From: Aquipseudomonas alcaligenes NBRC 14159 | Lineage (GTDB): Bacteria; Pseudomonadota; Gammaproteobacteria; Pseudomonadales; Pseudomonadaceae | Length of the DNA: 60,798 nt | Assembly (NCBI RefSeq): GCF_000467105.1 | Contig: NZ_BATI01000029.1 | Location: 1-60,798, forward strand | Reading direction: 5' to 3' | Shown here: positions 26,565 to 35,330 of the stretch, piece after piece | Position numbering within the stretch: the first letter of the stretch is position 1 | Layout of the letters: the number at the start of each line of letters is the position of its first letter | The notes under the pieces: model-generated | What the model saw: the letters and a program-made list of their open reading frames with translations, nothing else | Told to the model about the DNA's origin: nothing | Database searches by the model: none | Program-made: the position numbers and the translations under genes

Positions 26565-26590
26565 AAAAAAGGGCAGCCCGCAGGCTGCCC
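26565..26590 (-). terminator. Terminator of yjcH-actP
   Basis: On the minus strand GGGCAGCC-TGCG-GGCTGCCC is followed by TTTTTT (26570-26565). It lies 23 bp after the actP stop. Confidence 0.9.
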
Positions 26591-26612
26591 AGTAGTTCAC
26601 ACGGAGCGTCGA

Positions 26613-28271
26613 TCAGTGGGCGGCAGCACCGCTGGCACCCAGGCCGGTCTGCGAGCGCACGAACTGCGGGTAGAAGCGTGCGCGTTCCTCGTCGGCCGCA
26701 GTGGACTTGTCGGTGATCGAGAAGAACCAGATACCGATGAAGGCCACGGTGATGGAGAACAGCGCCGGGTACTCGTACGGGTAGATCGGCGTGGCGTTGC
26801 CGAGGATCTGTACCCAGATGGTCGGGCCGAGCACCATCAGCACCACGGCGGTGATCAGACCCAGCCAGCCGCCGATCATGGCACCGCGGGTGGTCAGCTT
26901 CTTCCAGTACATGGAGAGGATCAGTACCGGGAAGTTGCAGCTGGCCGCGATGGAGAAGGCCAGACCGACCATGAAGGCGATGTTCTGCTTCTCGAACAGG
27001 ATGCCGAGGCCGATGGCCAGCACGCCGAGCACCAGGGTGGTGATCTTCGATACGCGCAGCTCATCCTTCTCGTTGGCCTTGCCCTTCTTGATCACGCTGG
27101 CGTACAGGTCGTGGGACACCGCAGAGGCGCCGGACAGGGTCAGGCCGGCGACCACCGCGAGGATGGTGGCGAAGGCCACGGCGGAGATGAAGCCGAGGAA
27201 CAGGCTGCCACCCACGGCATCGGCCAGGTGTACCGCAGCCATGTTGTTACCGCCGATCAGGGCGCCAGCGGCATCCTTGAACTGCGGGTTGGTGCCGACC
27301 AGCAGGATCGCGCCGAAGCCGATGATGAAGGTCAGGATGTAGAAGTAACCGATGAAACCGGTGGCGTAGAACACCGATTTGCGGGCTTCCTTGGCATCGG
27401 AGACGGTGAAGAAGCGCATCAGGATGTGCGGCAGACCAGCGGTACCGAACATCAGCGCCAGGCCCAGGGAGATGGCCGAGATCGGGTCTTTCACCAGGCC
27501 GCCGGGGCTCATGATGGCCTCGCCTTTCGGGTGCGCCTTGACCGCTTCGCTGAACAGGGTGCCGAAGTCGAAGTTGACGTGCTTCATCACCATCAGCGCC
27601 ATGAAGGAGGCGCCGGACAGCAGCAGCACGGCCTTGATGATCTGTACCCAGGTGGTGGCCAGCATACCGCCGAACAGCACGTAGCAGACCATCAGGATGC
27701 CGACCAGGATCACCGCGACGTGGTAGTCGAGGCCGAACAGCAGCTCGATCAGCTTGCCGGCGCCGACCATCTGCGCGATCAGGTAGAACGCCACCACCAC
27801 CAGCGTACCGCTGGCGGAAAGGGTGCGGATCTCGGTCTGCTTGAGGCGGAACGAGGCGACGTCGGCGAAGGTGTACTTGCCGAGGTTGCGCAGGCGTTCT
27901 GCGATCAGGAACAGGATGATCGGCCAGCCGACCAGGAAGCCGATCGAATAGATCAGGCCGTCGTAGCCGGAGGCGAACACCAGGGCGGAAATCCCCAGGA
28001 AGGACGCCGCCGACATATAGTCACCGGCAATCGCCAGACCGTTCTGGAAACCGGTGATGCCACCGCCGGCGGTGTAGAAGTCGGCCGCCGACTTGCTGCG
28101 CTTGGAGGCCCAGTAGGTAATGCACAGGGTGAAGCCGACGAACGCCACGAACATGACGATGGCGGAGATGTTCAGCGGCTGACGCTGCACTTCGCCTTCG
28201 ATGGCACCGGCCGCCCAGAGGGTCGGCGCCAGCGCCAGCAGGCCGAGCGTGGAGAGGATACGCGCGATCAT
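26613..28271 (-). CDS. actP: Cation/acetate symporter ActP
   Basis: The product is 552 aa, the family length. It is an SSS-family sodium:solute symporter with about 13 helices after a signal-like start. Typical parts are [32 protein letters not shown], the [10 protein letters not shown] helix and [17 protein letters not shown]. It imports acetate and some short carboxylates. Its start overlaps the stop of the DUF485 gene (ATGA), showing translational coupling. Confidence 0.96.
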   Translation of the reverse strand: MIARILSTLGLLALAPTLWAAGAIEGEVQRQPLNISAIVMFVAFVGFTLCITYWASKRSKSAADFYTAGGGITGFQNGLAIAGDYMSAASFLGISALVFASGYDGLIYSIGFLVGWPIILFLIAERLRNLGKYTFADVASFRLKQTEIRTLSASGTLVVVAFYLIAQMVGAGKLIELLFGLDYHVAVILVGILMVCYVLFGGMLATTWVQIIKAVLLLSGASFMALMVMKHVNFDFGTLFSEAVKAHPKGEAIMSPGGLVKDPISAISLGLALMFGTAGLPHILMRFFTVSDAKEARKSVFYATGFIGYFYILTFIIGFGAILLVGTNPQFKDAAGALIGGNNMAAVHLADAVGGSLFLGFISAVAFATILAVVAGLTLSGASAVSHDLYASVIKKGKANEKDELRVSKITTLVLGVLAIGLGILFEKQNIAFMVGLAFSIAASCNFPVLILSMYWKKLTTRGAMIGGWLGLITAVVLMVLGPTIWVQILGNATPIYPYEYPALFSITVAFIGIWFFSITDKSTAADEERARFYPQFVRSQTGLGASGAAAH

Positions 28272-28579
28272 TTCTGCACCTCGGCCAGGATTTCCTGGTT
28301 CAGACGGTCGAATTCGCTGTTGGCGCGCTTGACGTAGATACCGGTCAGCACGAAGGCCGAGAGGATCAGACCTACGCCCAGCGGGATGCCCAGGGTCATC
28401 GGCGAGCTATCGCTGATGCGCATGCCGAGCACTTGCGGCTCGAAGGCGATCAGCAGGATGAAGGCCACGTAGAGGCCGAGCATGATGGCGGAAAGTATCC
28501 AGGCGAAGCGGTCGCGCTTGGCGACCAGCTCCTTGAAGCGCGGACTCTGCTCAATCCGCTTGTAGACGCTGTCGTTCAT
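28268..28579 (-). CDS. DUF485 membrane protein YjcH
   Basis: The product is 103 aa from the ATG at 28579, with GGAGG upstream; a start at 28600 would bury that SD. Two transmembrane helices (about 25-45 and 60-82) and the pattern [38 protein letters not shown] define DUF485 (YjcH). Genes of this family sit before actP in many bacteria and are thought to work with it. An inverted repeat 70 bp upstream may be an operator. Confidence 0.93.
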   Translation of the reverse strand: MNDSVYKRIEQSPRFKELVAKRDRFAWILSAIMLGLYVAFILLIAFEPQVLGMRISDSSPMTLGIPLGVGLILSAFVLTGIYVKRANSEFDRLNQEILAEVQK

Positions 28580-28647
28580 TGTTGTTGTCCTCCACAGCAC
28601 GAGTTACTGGTGAGTCCACTCTGCGAGCGCCCGCGCAAGCGAGACAG

Positions 28648-28661
28648 ACGACCTTAGTCGT
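28648..28661 (-). promoter_or_regulatory. Inverted repeat ACGAC-N4-GTCGT upstream of yjcH-actP
   Basis: The perfect 5-bp inverted arms about 69-82 bp upstream of the yjcH ATG could be an operator. Acetate-uptake genes of pseudomonads are activated by the MxtR(CrbS)-ErdR(CrbR) two-component system, and this is the best candidate site in the region. The assignment is an inference from position. Confidence 0.4.
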
Positions 28662-28748
28662 AGCCTGTGGCGGTTCTCGACCAAAGTCTTAGTGCCCCAG
28701 AACCGGGCAGAAACCAGCGGGCCGCGTGGAGGGTGAGCCCGGCTGGGC

Positions 28749-29987
28749 TCAGAGATTGCCGGGGACTATCAGGCCCCGCTGGCGGTACTCGTCGATGGAA
28801 ATGCCGAAGGCGCCGCAGCTGAGCACCTCCTTGACCCTGTAGGGCCTGCCGCAGATGTCGCGGGGCGCCTCCTGCAGGTCGACCACGCGCTCCTTGCAAC
28901 GCTGCTTGCCCTCATCGAGCACGATCAGCACGCGCGGCTTGAGCTTGTTGCCGGGCGGACAGCCGATGATGACGCCGACCTCGCCGTTGCTGAACTCGAC
29001 GATCTCCCCCGGCGGGTAGATGCCGATCAGGTGGATGAAGGCCTTGACGACATCGGCATCGAAATGGCTGTCGCGGGCATCGAAGAGGATGCGCAGGGAC
29101 TCCAGAGAGGACTTGCCCTTGCTGTAGACCCGGTCGCTGTTGATCGCATCGTAACTGTCGACCACCGCGACTATCTTGGCGAAGTAGGGAATCCTGGCGG
29201 CATCCAGCCCACGCGGATAACCGCGCCCGTCGAGACGCTCGTGGTGGGAATAGGCGACATCCACAGTGGCTGCGGTGACCTGTTGATTGCTCAGCAGCAG
29301 CTTGCGCCCCTCGGTCGCGTGGCTTTGCATGATCAACAGTTCCTCCGGCGTCAGCGCCCCGGGCTTGTTGAGAATTTCCTCGGGCACCTTGATCTTGCCG
29401 ACATCGTGCAACATGCCGCAGACGCCGATCTGTTCGAGCTGCAAGGGCAGCAGACCCAGCTCGCGCCCGAGCGCGATGGAGAGGATGGCCACGCGCAGCG
29501 AGTGCTCCGAGGTGTACTCGTCCTTGTGCTTGATGCGCGCCAGCCAGAGCATGGCCGCCGGGTTGCGCAGGATGCTCTCGACGCAGCCCTTGACCACCTC
29601 CTTCACCGTTGCCACGTCCAGCGCCTGGCCCAGCCTGACCGCCTGCAGGATGCGCAGCGACTGCTCGCGCGCCGCCTGGTAGGCCGGCTCGGCCTGAGCC
29701 ATCTCGGCACTGAAAGACACCTTGCCGATCAGCGGCTGCAGGTCCGTTTCCTGCGCGACCTGGTTCTCCCGGGCCTGCTGGCGAATGCCGACCGAGCGCC
29801 GCGCATCCACCCAGACGTACTGGCAGATCTCCTGCAACAGGCGGATTTCCTGCTGCTGACGGATGCGAAAACCCTGGAACAGAAAGGCCGTCTCGGTCCA
29901 GGCCCGGTCGAGCTCGACCACATACATGCCGATGGCCAGTTGGTCTACGGGGATTCTGAGGCGATCCGCGTCGCTGAGGTTGGACAT
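28749..29987 (-). CDS. HD-GYP c-di-GMP phosphodiesterase
   Basis: The product is 412 aa from the ATG at 29987 (30035 is an alternative). An N-terminal DUF3391-like region (about 10-75, LRIPVDQLAIGMYVVELD) precedes the HD-GYP domain. This domain shows EHSLRVA, the HD pair H194-D195 with K198 (MLHDVGKIKVP), SHHERLDGRGYPRGL with HH 248-249 and GYP 256-258. All known metal and c-di-GMP residues appear intact, so it is predicted to degrade c-di-GMP. No receiver domain is present. Confidence 0.92.
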   Translation of the reverse strand: MSNLSDADRLRIPVDQLAIGMYVVELDRAWTETAFLFQGFRIRQQQEIRLLQEICQYVWVDARRSVGIRQQARENQVAQETDLQPLIGKVSFSAEMAQAEPAYQAAREQSLRILQAVRLGQALDVATVKEVVKGCVESILRNPAAMLWLARIKHKDEYTSEHSLRVAILSIALGRELGLLPLQLEQIGVCGMLHDVGKIKVPEEILNKPGALTPEELLIMQSHATEGRKLLLSNQQVTAATVDVAYSHHERLDGRGYPRGLDAARIPYFAKIVAVVDSYDAINSDRVYSKGKSSLESLRILFDARDSHFDADVVKAFIHLIGIYPPGEIVEFSNGEVGVIIGCPPGNKLKPRVLIVLDEGKQRCKERVVDLQEAPRDICGRPYRVKEVLSCGAFGISIDEYRQRGLIVPGNL

Positions 29988-30202
29988 GCTGAAGTACCGG
30001 CGAAGACGATCATGCAGGACGAGGCACAGCTTCATCAGATTAGCCAGAAGCCGGCCGGCGTATATCCAAACAAAAAACTATCAATGCAAATACATCAATA
30101 GATATTCATCTATTCACACCATGCAGAGGCTGTATTTCCGCCTTCCCGAGAATGACTCTAGGCTTCACCTCAATCAGCAGTAATTCTCATTCGAGGTGCG
30201 TC
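29988..30202. other. AT-rich intergenic region
   Basis: The 215-bp gap between the divergent HD-GYP and DUF2061 genes holds an AT-rich segment near 30060-30120 containing AATAGATATT. That 10-mer also occurs upstream of the pirin gene (about 35246). Promoters are likely here. Confidence 0.4.
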
Positions 30203-30427
30203 ATGCTCAAGACCATCACCTTCACCCTCATGCATTTCTGCATCGCCTTCAGCGTGACCTACGCCCTCACCGGCAGCGTGGCCGTGGGCGGCCTGGTGGC
30301 GGCGGTCGAACCGCTGTGCAACTCGGTGGGCTTCTACTTCCACGAAAAAATCTGGAAGCGCATCGAAGGCAACAAGACCGCCAGGGCCACCATTCCGCGG
30401 CACGCCTGGTTGCACCATCACGGCTGA
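30203..30427 (+). CDS. DUF2061 small membrane protein
   Basis: The product is 74 aa from the ATG at 30203, preceded by GAGGTG; the longer frame to 30152 is not supported. Two hydrophobic segments (TFTLMHFCIAFSVTYALTG and GLVAAVEPLCNSVGFYFHE) followed by KIWKRI match DUF2061. Function unknown. Confidence 0.85.
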   Translation: MLKTITFTLMHFCIAFSVTYALTGSVAVGGLVAAVEPLCNSVGFYFHEKIWKRIEGNKTARATIPRHAWLHHHG

Positions 30428-30482
30428 GCTGGGCGCGAGCCCGGGGCTCCGCTAAGATGCGCGGCTTTGCCGCCAGCCATCT

Positions 30483-32045
30483 ATGGACGCCATGAGCACC
30501 ACGCCGCGCTTTCCCGCCCTCGCCTACTCGTTCGCCCTGCTGTTCGCCCTGGCGGCACTTGCCGCCGCCTGGTACTGGGTCGGCCGGCCGGTCGACCTGC
30601 CCGACGCCGCCACGCCGACGCACAAGCTGCAGTGTGCCTCCTACACGCCGTTCGACAAGGACCAGTCGCCCTTCCAGCAGCCTTTCGTGCTGCGCAAGGA
30701 ACGGGTCGACGCCGACCTGGCACTGCTCGCGCAGCGCTTCACCTGCATCCGCACCTATTCGCAGATCGGCCTGGAAGCCCTGCCGGAGCTGGCGCGCAAG
30801 CACGGCCTGAAGATGCTGGCCGGCGCCTGGGTCAGCGCCAACCCGGCGGACACCGAGCTTGAGATCAAGGCACTGATCAGCGCCGCCAACACCTACCCGG
30901 ACGTGATCGATGCGGTCATCGTCGGTAATGAGGTACTGCTGCGCAAGGAAGCCACCGAAAGCCAGCTGGTGGCCCTGATCGCACGGGTCAAGGCGGCGGT
31001 GCAGCAGCCGGTGACCTATGCCGATGTCTGGGAGTTCTGGATCAAGCACCCGCAGATGGCGCCGGCGGTGGACTTCCTCACCATCCACCTGCTGCCGTAC
31101 TGGGAAGACGACCCGACCGGCATCGATGCCGCGCTGAACCAGGTCGCCAACGTGCGCCGTGCCTTCGGCAGCGCCTATGCACCCAAGGACATCCTGATCG
31201 GCGAAACCGGCTGGCCCAGCGAAGGCCGCCAGCGCGAGACGGCACTGCCGAGCCGGGTCAACGAGGCGCTGTTCATCCGTGGCTTCGTCAAGCTGGCCGA
31301 GGACAACGGCTGGCGCTACAACCTGATCGAAGCCTTCGACCAGCCGTGGAAACGCGACAGCGAGGGCGCCGTCGGCGGCTTCTGGGGGCTCTACGATGCC
31401 GACCGCGGCGACAAGGGCATCCTCGCCGGCCCGGTATCCAACCTGCCGCACTGGCCGCTGTGGCTGGGTGCCAGCGGCCTGTTGCTGCTCGCCGCCCTGC
31501 TGCTCGCCGGCCGCCCAGCCTCGTCGCGCGCCGCCCTGCTGCTGCCGCTCGTCGCCGCCTTCGGCGCGGCCTGCAGCCTGGGCTGGAGCGAGCTGGCGCT
31601 GGTCACCAGCCGCTACTGGGGCGAGTGGCTGTGGGCGGCGGCCCTGCTCGGCCTCAACCTGCTGGTGCTGGCGCACACCGTCCTGGCCCTGTCGTCGCGC
31701 CAGGACTGGCGCGAGCGTGCCTTCGCCTGGCTGGAGGCGCGTGGCGGCTGGTGGCTGGTAGCGGCCGGTTTCGCCGGCGCGGTGCTGATGCTGGGCCTGG
31801 TATTCGACTCGCGCTACCGCAGCTTCCCCAGCGTGGCCCTGCTGCTGCCGGCGCTGGTTTACCTGTGCCGGCCGGTGCGTGCGCCGCGCCGCGAGATCGC
31901 CCTGCTGACCGTGATCATCGGTGCCGGCATCGCGCCGCAGCTGTACCAGGAAGGCCTGCACAACCTGCAGGCGATTGGCTGGGCGCTGACCAGCGCGCTG
32001 CTGGTCGCCGCCCTGTGGCGCAGCCTGCGCCATTCACGCGGCTGA
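30483..32045 (+). CDS. GH17-type beta-glucan synthase/transferase membrane protein
   Basis: The product is 520 aa. One N-terminal helix (13-32) is followed by a glycoside hydrolase family 17-like catalytic domain (about 45-310). It has the acid/base E150 in VGNEVLLR and the nucleophile E241 in GETGWPSEG. The C-terminal part (about 318-510) is a block of seven or so transmembrane helices. In Pseudomonas related proteins are called beta-(1,6)-glucan synthases and act on periplasmic or surface glucans. An ATG at 30492 is an alternative start; neither has a strong SD. Confidence 0.85.
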   Translation: MDAMSTTPRFPALAYSFALLFALAALAAAWYWVGRPVDLPDAATPTHKLQCASYTPFDKDQSPFQQPFVLRKERVDADLALLAQRFTCIRTYSQIGLEALPELARKHGLKMLAGAWVSANPADTELEIKALISAANTYPDVIDAVIVGNEVLLRKEATESQLVALIARVKAAVQQPVTYADVWEFWIKHPQMAPAVDFLTIHLLPYWEDDPTGIDAALNQVANVRRAFGSAYAPKDILIGETGWPSEGRQRETALPSRVNEALFIRGFVKLAEDNGWRYNLIEAFDQPWKRDSEGAVGGFWGLYDADRGDKGILAGPVSNLPHWPLWLGASGLLLLAALLLAGRPASSRAALLLPLVAAFGAACSLGWSELALVTSRYWGEWLWAAALLGLNLLVLAHTVLALSSRQDWRERAFAWLEARGGWWLVAAGFAGAVLMLGLVFDSRYRSFPSVALLLPALVYLCRPVRAPRREIALLTVIIGAGIAPQLYQEGLHNLQAIGWALTSALLVAALWRSLRHSRG

Positions 32046-32063
32046 GGCTGGCCCTCAGCCGCG
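32037..32063. terminator. 11-bp stem-loop at the GH17 stop codon
   Basis: CGCGGCTGAGG / CCTCAGCCGCG with a 5-nt loop overlaps the GH17 stop codon. There is no T-tract, so it may be a Rho-type or mRNA-protecting structure between the convergent genes. Confidence 0.5.
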
Positions 32064-32080
32064 GCGCCTAACCTCGCTGG

Positions 32081-32449
32081 TCAGGCCGCGCGGGGCGCGC
32101 GCACCAGACGCAGGCCGGCCAGCACCAGGGCGAACACCGCCAGGCTGGCGCTGTACAGCACCAGCGCGGGAATAGCGCAGAACAGCGCCAGAGCGGCCAG
32201 CACGCGACCGGCCTTGCCCGGCGCGATGAAGCCGAGCACCGCCAATACCAGGGCGGTCCAGGCAATCACCCGGAAGTGAATCAGGTAGCCCAGCCCGGCG
32301 CGGGCCTGGCATTCCCAGCGCGCCGCCTGCTCGACGCAGATGCCCACCCACTGGCCGTCCTCCATCAGGGCGAAACGTACGCCGTAGCTGGCCGCCAGCC
32401 ACAGGGGCAGCACCAGCAGCAACAGCAGGAGGGGAACATGGCGGGACAT
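32081..32449 (-). CDS. Small polytopic membrane protein, function unknown
   Basis: The product is 122 aa from the ATG at 32449 (GGAG 6 nt upstream); the frame is open further upstream but lacks support. The N-terminal signal-anchor (VPLLLLLLVLPLWLAA) precedes a short periplasmic region with two cysteines (GICVEQAARWECQA), then two or three further helices. The gene converges with GH17 and diverges from the 188-aa protein. No family recognised. Confidence 0.7.
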   Translation of the reverse strand: MSRHVPLLLLLLVLPLWLAASYGVRFALMEDGQWVGICVEQAARWECQARAGLGYLIHFRVIAWTALVLAVLGFIAPGKAGRVLAALALFCAIPALVLYSASLAVFALVLAGLRLVRAPRAA

Positions 32450-32533
32450 CTTGACGCTCCGGTGGTCCGAAAAAGGCGCCCAGCTTAATCTGCTCGTGCC
32501 CGAGTGCAAGACCGCAACACTAGAATTAGCCCC

Positions 32534-33100
32534 ATGACCGCACGCCGCCTGCTCCTCGCCCTGACCCTGCTGATGCTGCTCGCACTCGGCTGGCAATGGC
32601 TGCGTCCGCCATCCGGGACGCCGCAACAGGCCTCGCCGGACGGCGTGATCCGCCTCGACGGCCATACCATCACGCCGCTGCAGCCCTTTCGCCTGGAAGC
32701 CCGGGTGCTGGGCCGCGAAGACTACCGCTTCGACCGCGGCGCGCGGATCTCGCCCACCGACCTGGCGCTGGGCTGGGGGCCGATGGCCGACCCGCAGGTC
32801 CTCGCGCGCATCGATATCAGCCAGGGCAACCGCTGGTATCACTGGCGCACCGACGACTTCCCCATTCCGCGCCGCGAGATCGAAACCCACAGCGCCAACA
32901 TGCACCTGATTCCTGCCGATGCCACGGTGGCCAGGGCTCTGCAGCGGGTCGAGCCGGGCCAGCGCATTGCCCTGAGCGGCCAGCTGGTGCGCGTGGTCGG
33001 CGACGATGGCTTTCACTGGCAGAGTTCGCTGACCCGCGAGGACGTCGGCCAGGGCGCCTGCGAACTGATCTGGGTACAAAGCCTCAGCGCACTGGAGTAG
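32534..33100 (+). CDS. Membrane-anchored protein, function unknown
   Basis: The product is 188 aa from the ATG at 32534. A single N-terminal helix (LLLALTLLMLLALGW) anchors a periplasmic domain containing FRLEARVLGREDYRF, ISPTDLALGWGPM, RWYHWRTDDFPIPRREIE and SANMHLIPAD. The ISPTDLALGWGPM and SANMHLIPAD segments recur in hypothetical proteins of many proteobacteria. Function unknown. Confidence 0.75.
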   Translation: MTARRLLLALTLLMLLALGWQWLRPPSGTPQQASPDGVIRLDGHTITPLQPFRLEARVLGREDYRFDRGARISPTDLALGWGPMADPQVLARIDISQGNRWYHWRTDDFPIPRREIETHSANMHLIPADATVARALQRVEPGQRIALSGQLVRVVGDDGFHWQSSLTREDVGQGACELIWVQSLSALE

Positions 33101-33179
33101 CGGCTGCGGCACTCGCGGCGCTTGCGCTTGTCATAGCGCCGGTATTCACTTCAGCATCCCCTGCCCAGGAACCCGGCCC

Positions 33180-34478
33180 ATGCCCCGTTTCCCCTCCTGC
33201 ATCGCCCTGTTCGGCGCGCTGCTGTTCGGTTCGTCCGCCCTGGCGGCCGACATCGACGTGGCCAGCTATGGCTACCCGCTGGCCAACCCCTTCGAGGCGA
33301 CCATCGCCACCACGCCGCCGGAACTGCGCTCGCCGGTACCCAGCGACGACGACATCGACCAGGCCGACTACGACCTCAAGCTGCGCCCGGAGCGCGAGTT
33401 CCAGTTGCCGGAAAACTTCTGGTCGGTCACCAAGCTGCGCTACCGCCTGGCCCAGCAGAAGGGCCAGGCGCCGTTGATCTTCATCATCTCCGGCACCGGC
33501 GCCAGCTATGCCAGCGGCAAGACCGAAGAGCTCAAGCGCCTGTTCTACGGCGCCGGCTACCACGTGGTGCAGCTGTCCTCGCCGACCAGCTACGACTTCA
33601 TGAGCGCCGCCTCGCGCAACGCCACTCCCGGCCTGTCGCGCCAGGACGCCGAGGACCTGTACCGGGTGATGATGGCCGTGCGTGCCCAGCACCCCAAGCT
33701 GGCCGTCAGCGAGTACCACCTGACCGGCTACAGCCTGGGCGCGCTGAATGCCGCCTTCGTCAGCGAGCTGGACGAGCGCCTGCGCAGCTTCAACTTCAAG
33801 CGCGTGCTGCTGCTCAACCCGCCGGTCAACCTGTACACCTCGGTGACCAACCTCGACCGCCTGGTGCAGACCCGGGTCAAGGGCGTCGACAACGGCACCA
33901 CCTACTTCGAACTGATCCTCGGCAAGCTCTCGCGCTACTTCGAGGAAAAAGGCCATATCGACCTGAACGAGGCCCTGCTCTACGACTTCCAGCAGTCCGG
34001 CCAGAAGCTCAGCAACGAACAGCTGGCCATGCTGATCGGCAGCTCCTTCCGCTTCTCCGTGTCGGACATGGCCTTCACCGCCGACCTGATCAACCGCCGC
34101 GGCCTGATCACCCCGCCGCACTACCCGATCAGCGAAGGCACCAGCCTGACGCCCTTCTTCAAGCGCGCCCTGCAGTGCGATTTCGACTGCTACATCGTCG
34201 AGCAACTGCTGCCTTACTGGCGCAAGGCCTATGACGGCGGCAGCCTGCTGCAGCTGAACGACCAGATCAGCCTGTACGCCCTGGAGCAGTACCTGAAGAA
34301 AAGCCCCAAGGTGGCGGTGATGCACAATGCCGACGACCTGATCCTGGGCCGTGGCGACCTCGGCTTCCTGCGCCGTACCTTCGGCGAGCGCCTGACTCTT
34401 TACCCGCGCGGCGGGCATTGCGGCAACCTCAACTACCGCGTCAACGGCGACGCCATGCTGGAGTTCTTCCGTGGCTAA
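33180..34478 (+). CDS. Secreted alpha/beta-hydrolase-like protein, partner of mlaA
   Basis: The product is 432 aa with a signal peptide (about 1-23, ALAAD). It has an alpha/beta-hydrolase core: LIFIISGTGASYASGKTEELK (oxyanion region), LTGYSLGALNAAF with candidate nucleophile S185, and a terminal PRGGHCGNLNYRVNGD providing a His. Homologues are often mislabelled serine/threonine protein kinase; no kinase motif is present. The last 8 bp overlap mlaA, so the two are co-translated. A lipid- or phospholipid-related role in the periplasm is likely by association. Confidence 0.8.
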   Translation: MPRFPSCIALFGALLFGSSALAADIDVASYGYPLANPFEATIATTPPELRSPVPSDDDIDQADYDLKLRPEREFQLPENFWSVTKLRYRLAQQKGQAPLIFIISGTGASYASGKTEELKRLFYGAGYHVVQLSSPTSYDFMSAASRNATPGLSRQDAEDLYRVMMAVRAQHPKLAVSEYHLTGYSLGALNAAFVSELDERLRSFNFKRVLLLNPPVNLYTSVTNLDRLVQTRVKGVDNGTTYFELILGKLSRYFEEKGHIDLNEALLYDFQQSGQKLSNEQLAMLIGSSFRFSVSDMAFTADLINRRGLITPPHYPISEGTSLTPFFKRALQCDFDCYIVEQLLPYWRKAYDGGSLLQLNDQISLYALEQYLKKSPKVAVMHNADDLILGRGDLGFLRRTFGERLTLYPRGGHCGNLNYRVNGDAMLEFFRG

Positions 34479-35238
34479 GTACCTGTTCCCGCTTGCCCTG
34501 CTGTTGGCCGCCAGCCTGGCCCAGGCCGAAACCCAGACCGACCCGGACGGCTTCACCAACCCCATGCAGCAGCTGCAGTTCAACCCGCACCTGGACCAGC
34601 GCGAGTTCGAGCGCTCCACCCTCAGTGCCCTGCATGTCTACGACCCCTGGGAGTCGTGGAACCGCCGCGTGTACCACTTCAACTATCGCTTCGACGAGTG
34701 GGTGTTCCTGCCGGTGGTGCGCGGCTATCGCTACGTCACCCCGGGCCTGGTGCGCACCGGCGTGAACAACTTCTTCGGCAACCTGGGCGATGTGCCCAAC
34801 CTGCTCAACAGCCTGCTGCAGTTCAAGGGCAAGCGCTCGCTGCAGACCACCGGGCGCCTGCTGCTCAACACCACGGTCGGCGTGGCCGGCCTGTGGGACC
34901 CGGCCACGCGCATGGGCTTGCCCAAGCAAAGCGAGGACTTCGGCCAGACCCTGGGCTTCTACGGCGTGCCGGACGGCCCCTACGTCATGCTGCCGCTGCT
35001 CGGTCCGTCCAACCTGCGCGACACCGGCGGCAGGGTGTTCGACTTCGCCGCGGAGAACCAGATCAACTACCTCAACATGGCCGAGATCAGCAGCGATCAC
35101 CCGGAAATCACCGGCCTGCGCGTGATCGACCTGCGCGACAGCACCAGCTTCCGCTATGGCCAGACCAACAGCCCGTTCGAGTACGAAAAGGTGCGTTACG
35201 TGTACCGCGAGGCGCGCAAGCTGCAGATTGCCGAATGA
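34471..35238 (+). CDS. mlaA: MlaA (VacJ) family outer-membrane lipid-transport protein
   Basis: The product is 255 aa. The signature YDPWESWNRRVYHFNYRFDE is at about 50-69, with GVNNFFGNLGDVPNLLNSLLQ, LLNTTVGVAGLWDPA and SEDFGQTLGFYGVPDGPYVMLPLLGPSNLRD. MlaA removes mislocalised phospholipids from the outer leaflet of the outer membrane. Unusually, the signal peptide ends LAQA-E with no lipobox cysteine, so this copy would not be a lipoprotein. The mlaBCDEF genes are not in this window. Confidence 0.93.
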   Translation: MAKYLFPLALLLAASLAQAETQTDPDGFTNPMQQLQFNPHLDQREFERSTLSALHVYDPWESWNRRVYHFNYRFDEWVFLPVVRGYRYVTPGLVRTGVNNFFGNLGDVPNLLNSLLQFKGKRSLQTTGRLLLNTTVGVAGLWDPATRMGLPKQSEDFGQTLGFYGVPDGPYVMLPLLGPSNLRDTGGRVFDFAAENQINYLNMAEISSDHPEITGLRVIDLRDSTSFRYGQTNSPFEYEKVRYVYREARKLQIAE

Positions 35239-35330
35239 TCTAATTAATAGATATTTATTCGGTAAAAGTCTCACCCATAGATTCAATCCACTGGACTAGC
35301 ATGGGCACATTCCACTTCAGGAGGTGCCCC

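Noticed and set aside
26499..28337. 612-aa open frame on the plus strand opposite actP
   Set aside because: Antisense shadow of a high-GC gene; composition (Gly, His, Gln, Glu-rich) is typical of such frames and the actP motifs are unambiguous.
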